A stretch of DNA of 64,000 bases from SZUA-430 sp044220975. GTDB taxonomy: Bacteria > Pseudomonadota > Alphaproteobacteria > Micropepsales > Micropepsaceae. The notes below the pieces were generated by a model, which saw nothing but the letters and a program-made list of their open reading frames with translations, did not search any database and had not been told where the DNA came from. The translations under genes were made by a program, and so were the position numbers. Of this stretch, positions 62,201 to 64,000 are shown one piece after another. The stretch lies in the NCBI GenBank assembly GCA_044220975.1, contig JBGAPZ010000002.1, positions 109,216-173,215 on the forward strand, in the 5' to 3' direction. Each line of letters begins with the position of its first letter. Positions within the stretch are counted from its first letter, which is position 1.

Positions 62201-62991
62201 ATGGCGAAGGACAAGCCGAAGGCCGACGACAAGATGTCGGACAAGGAATACGAGCAGCAGCTTGAGCAGCTGCAAATGCAGTTGGTTCGCTTTCAACGTG
62301 ACGTCATCGAGAACGCGACGAAGATCGCGATCATCGTGGAGGGTCGCGACGGGGCCGGCAAAGACGGTACGATCAAGCGAATCGTCGAGCATATGAGCCC
62401 GCGGGAAACGCGCGTCGTCGCGCTCAGCAAGCCCACCGACCACGACCGGGCATCTTGGTATTTCCAGCGCTATGTCCCTTACCTGCCCGCCGGCGGGGAA
62501 ATCGTGATCTTCAACCGCTCTTGGTACAATCGCGCTGGCGTCGAGCCGTGATGGGATTCTGTTCGCCGGAGCAGACAAAGGCGTTTCTCGACGAGGCGCC
62601 GGATTTCGAGGCGATGCTTGCGCGGGCGGGACTTAAGCTCGTCAAATATTATCTCGATATTTCGAAGGACGAACAGAAGGAGCGGCTGGCCGACCGGCGA
62701 AACAATCCGTTGAAGCAATGGAAGATCAGTCCGATCGACGCGGTGGCGATCAAGAAATGGGATGCCTATAGCCAAGCGCGCGACGCGATGTTCATGCGCA
62801 CGAGCCACGACGCCGCGCCGTGGTTCATTGTCAAAGCGAACCGCAAGAAGATCGCGCGACTGAACATCATCCGTCACTTGCTGAGCCAGTTCGACTACAA
62901 GGGCCGGGACGAGAAGCTCTTGAAAGTGGATCCCGCGATCGTGTTTCGGTTCAGCGAGAAGGCGCTAACGCAGGACTTGCTCGCGCATTAA
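62201..62991 (+). pseudogene. ppk2: Polyphosphate kinase 2 family protein, frameshifted
   Basis: The repaired length is ~263 residues, normal for single-domain PPK2. Walker A-like EGRDGAGKDGTIKRI, HDRASWYFQRYVPYLPAGGE, Walker B/lid FNRSWYNRAGVE, then FLDEAPDFEAMLARAGLKLVKYYLDIS and KQWKISPIDAVAIKKW. The frame breaks just after RAGVE (~62545-62551), where GAGCCGTGATG likely should read GAGCGCGTGATG or similar. These enzymes make nucleoside di/triphosphates from polyphosphate or the reverse. Stop TAA shares TTAA with the convergent YcaQ-like gene. Confidence 0.88.
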
Positions 62992-64000
62992 GCGCGGCGA
63001 AGGGCGTTTGCGAGTTCGGTTCGGCTCTTAAGGGTGACGCGATCGAGGCCGAGCCAGGTTGCCATTGTCTTTAGCTGGCCGTTTAGCGCCGGGGCGATTT
63101 CTTTGGGATCAATGCCGGGTTCGGCGTGGCCGCCCAAGAGCAACAGACGGCCTTGTTTGCGGTCGGCTTTCAGATCCACGCGGGCGACGAGACGGTCTCC
63201 CAACAGGAACGGCATGACATAGTAGCCGTGCGTGCGCTTGTGCTTGGGCGTGTAGAACGCAAGGCGATAGTGAAAGCCGAACAGGCGCTCCGTGCGCGGG
63301 CGCATCCAGATCAGCGAATCGAACGGCGAGAGACGCGCGCGCGCTTCGACGCTGCGCGGAAGCTTCGCGCCGGTTGGGATGTAGGCTTTGTGCTTCCATG
63401 ACTCCACCGTAACTTCGGTCAATTCGCCCGCGTCGAGTAGTTCCTGCAACCGCGCCTTCGTTTCGGCAACGCCCTGGCGGAAATAGTCGCGCAGGTCGAA
63501 CTCCGTGGCGACGCCGTGCGCGCGGGCGGCAATCATCAAGAGCCGGCGCTCGGCGTCTTCGCGCGTGGGCGTCATGGTGTTGCGGATCGCTTCGGGGATC
63601 ACGCGCTCGGGTAATGCGTAGAGGCGTTCGAAACCGCGGCGGCCCGCCGACGTGAGTTGACCTGTCCAGAACAGATATTCGAGCGCGCGTTTTCCGTCGC
63701 TCCAGCCCCACCAATTGCCCGTCGACTTACCGCCGCCGGTGAGTTCGCCGGCACCGATCGGGCCGCGATCGGCAATTTCCTGCATGACGCTTTTGATGAA
63801 GTCCGGGCGCTCGCTCGCGAGGCGCGAGCCGCTCCACCTAGCCCGCCCCTCGCTCGCTTCTTGCATGCGCCAGCGAAACAGCGGCTGGTAGTCCATCGGG
63901 ATCAGCGAGGCCTCGTGTCCCCAATATTCGAAGAGAGCGCGCGGAGCCGTCTGCGAAAGCTTGTCGAGGGCAGCTATGTCGTAAGGCCCGAGGCGCGAGA
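62988..64000 (-). CDS. YcaQ-family winged-helix protein (5' end outside window)
   Basis: At least 337 residues; the frame remains open to base 64000 (preceding sequence reads SRLGPYDIAALDKLSQTAPR). Winged-helix parts include LEYLFWTGQLTSAGRRGFERLYALPERVIPE and EFDLRDYFRQGVAETKARLQEL. LSPFDSLIWMRPRTERLFGFHYRLAFYTPKHKRTHGYYVMPFLLGDRLVARVDLKADR is the hallmark C-terminal stretch of the AlkZ/YcaQ (HTH_42) superfamily. Studied YcaQ members are DNA glycosylases that unhook interstrand crosslinks or remove alkylated bases. It converges on ppk2 with a 4-base stop overlap. Confidence 0.88.
   Translation of the reverse strand, partial: SRLGPYDIAALDKLSQTAPRALFEYWGHEASLIPMDYQPLFRWRMQEASEGRARWSGSRLASERPDFIKSVMQEIADRGPIGAGELTGGGKSTGNWWGWSDGKRALEYLFWTGQLTSAGRRGFERLYALPERVIPEAIRNTMTPTREDAERRLLMIAARAHGVATEFDLRDYFRQGVAETKARLQELLDAGELTEVTVESWKHKAYIPTGAKLPRSVEARARLSPFDSLIWMRPRTERLFGFHYRLAFYTPKHKRTHGYYVMPFLLGDRLVARVDLKADRKQGRLLLLGGHAEPGIDPKEIAPALNGQLKTMATWLGLDRVTLKSRTELANALRRA

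Noticed and set aside
56167..62560. Mobile-element insertion as the cause of the broken genes
   Set aside because: No transposase, terminal repeats or target duplications are visible; each break is a single-base change with the reading frame conserved on both sides.
1..64000. CRISPR arrays, tRNA or rRNA genes, prophage, integrative elements or defence islands
   Set aside because: No regularly spaced repeats, cloverleaf-like sequences, integrases, transposases, phage structural genes or recognisable defence nucleases were found on either strand.

Overview
The window is one GC-rich chromosomal segment. It most likely comes from a free-living alphaproteobacterium, in or near the Caulobacterales/Hyphomonadaceae/Micropepsaceae range. 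The evidence is the high G+C, the frequent GTG/TTG starts, a CsgH-type curli partner, DUF2200 and DUF2277 proteins, AsmA proteins, a TonB-dependent receptor with TPR-sulfotransferase/hydroxylase neighbours, and a PiuC-type hydroxylase. I see no rRNA, tRNA, CRISPR array, transposase, integrase or phage gene. Genes are densely packed, with many 1-8 nt overlaps. Four convergent pairs share a 4-base stop palindrome.

Layout. 0-5.3 kb: end of a Crp/Fnr regulator, a GyrI-like protein, a retropepsin-like protein without its aspartates, a membrane-anchored small protein, and an operon of alkylsulfatase-like MBL enzyme, DUF2200 protein and SDR. 5.3-8.5 kb (minus): an operon of a beta-lactamase-fold protein lacking its active-site motifs and two sulfotransferases, with a DUF2277 gene after them. 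8.6-9.6 kb: curlin-repeat subunit plus CsgH. 9.8-12.3 kb: omega-amino-acid aminotransferase and alanine dehydrogenase, a likely amino-acceptor cycle. 12.5-17.6 kb: two AsmA paralogues, the second enlarged by exact 73-residue repeats. 17.7-22.7 kb: polyamine-type ABC importer whose ATPase carries about 180 extra N-terminal residues. 22.7-30.2 kb: nitronate monooxygenase, ODP-type MBL protein, carotenoid oxygenase and divergent TetR sharing a 42-bp promoter, SIMPL protein, CoA-transferase, GNAT, ABM-like protein. 30.3-38.6 kb: complete Opp-type peptide importer with two tandem binding proteins that end in the same Trp-rich tail.

39.1-54.1 kb is the most unusual part. It holds TPR-2OG oxygenase, P-loop sulfotransferase-like protein, PKHD hydroxylase, TPR-aspartyl/asparaginyl hydroxylase, TonB-dependent receptor, TPR-sulfotransferase, adenylate cyclase-RDD fusion, TPR-glycosyltransferase, and methyltransferase-pyruvyltransferase fusion. 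I infer a hydroxylation/sulfation/glycosylation locus built around an outer-membrane receptor. This is a hypothesis from gene content, not a demonstrated pathway.

54.2-64 kb: SppA, a neutral zinc metallopeptidase, a polysaccharide deacetylase, two unrecognised secreted proteins, PadR with two sensor-type membrane proteins, PPK2 and a YcaQ-like protein that runs off the end. Many genes between 56.7 and 62.6 kb, and the 3' end of the TonB receptor at 46.9-47.06 kb, are broken by single-base frameshifts next to otherwise conserved sequence. Several lie in G or C runs. Uncorrected sequencing error is the simplest explanation, and local gene decay the alternative.
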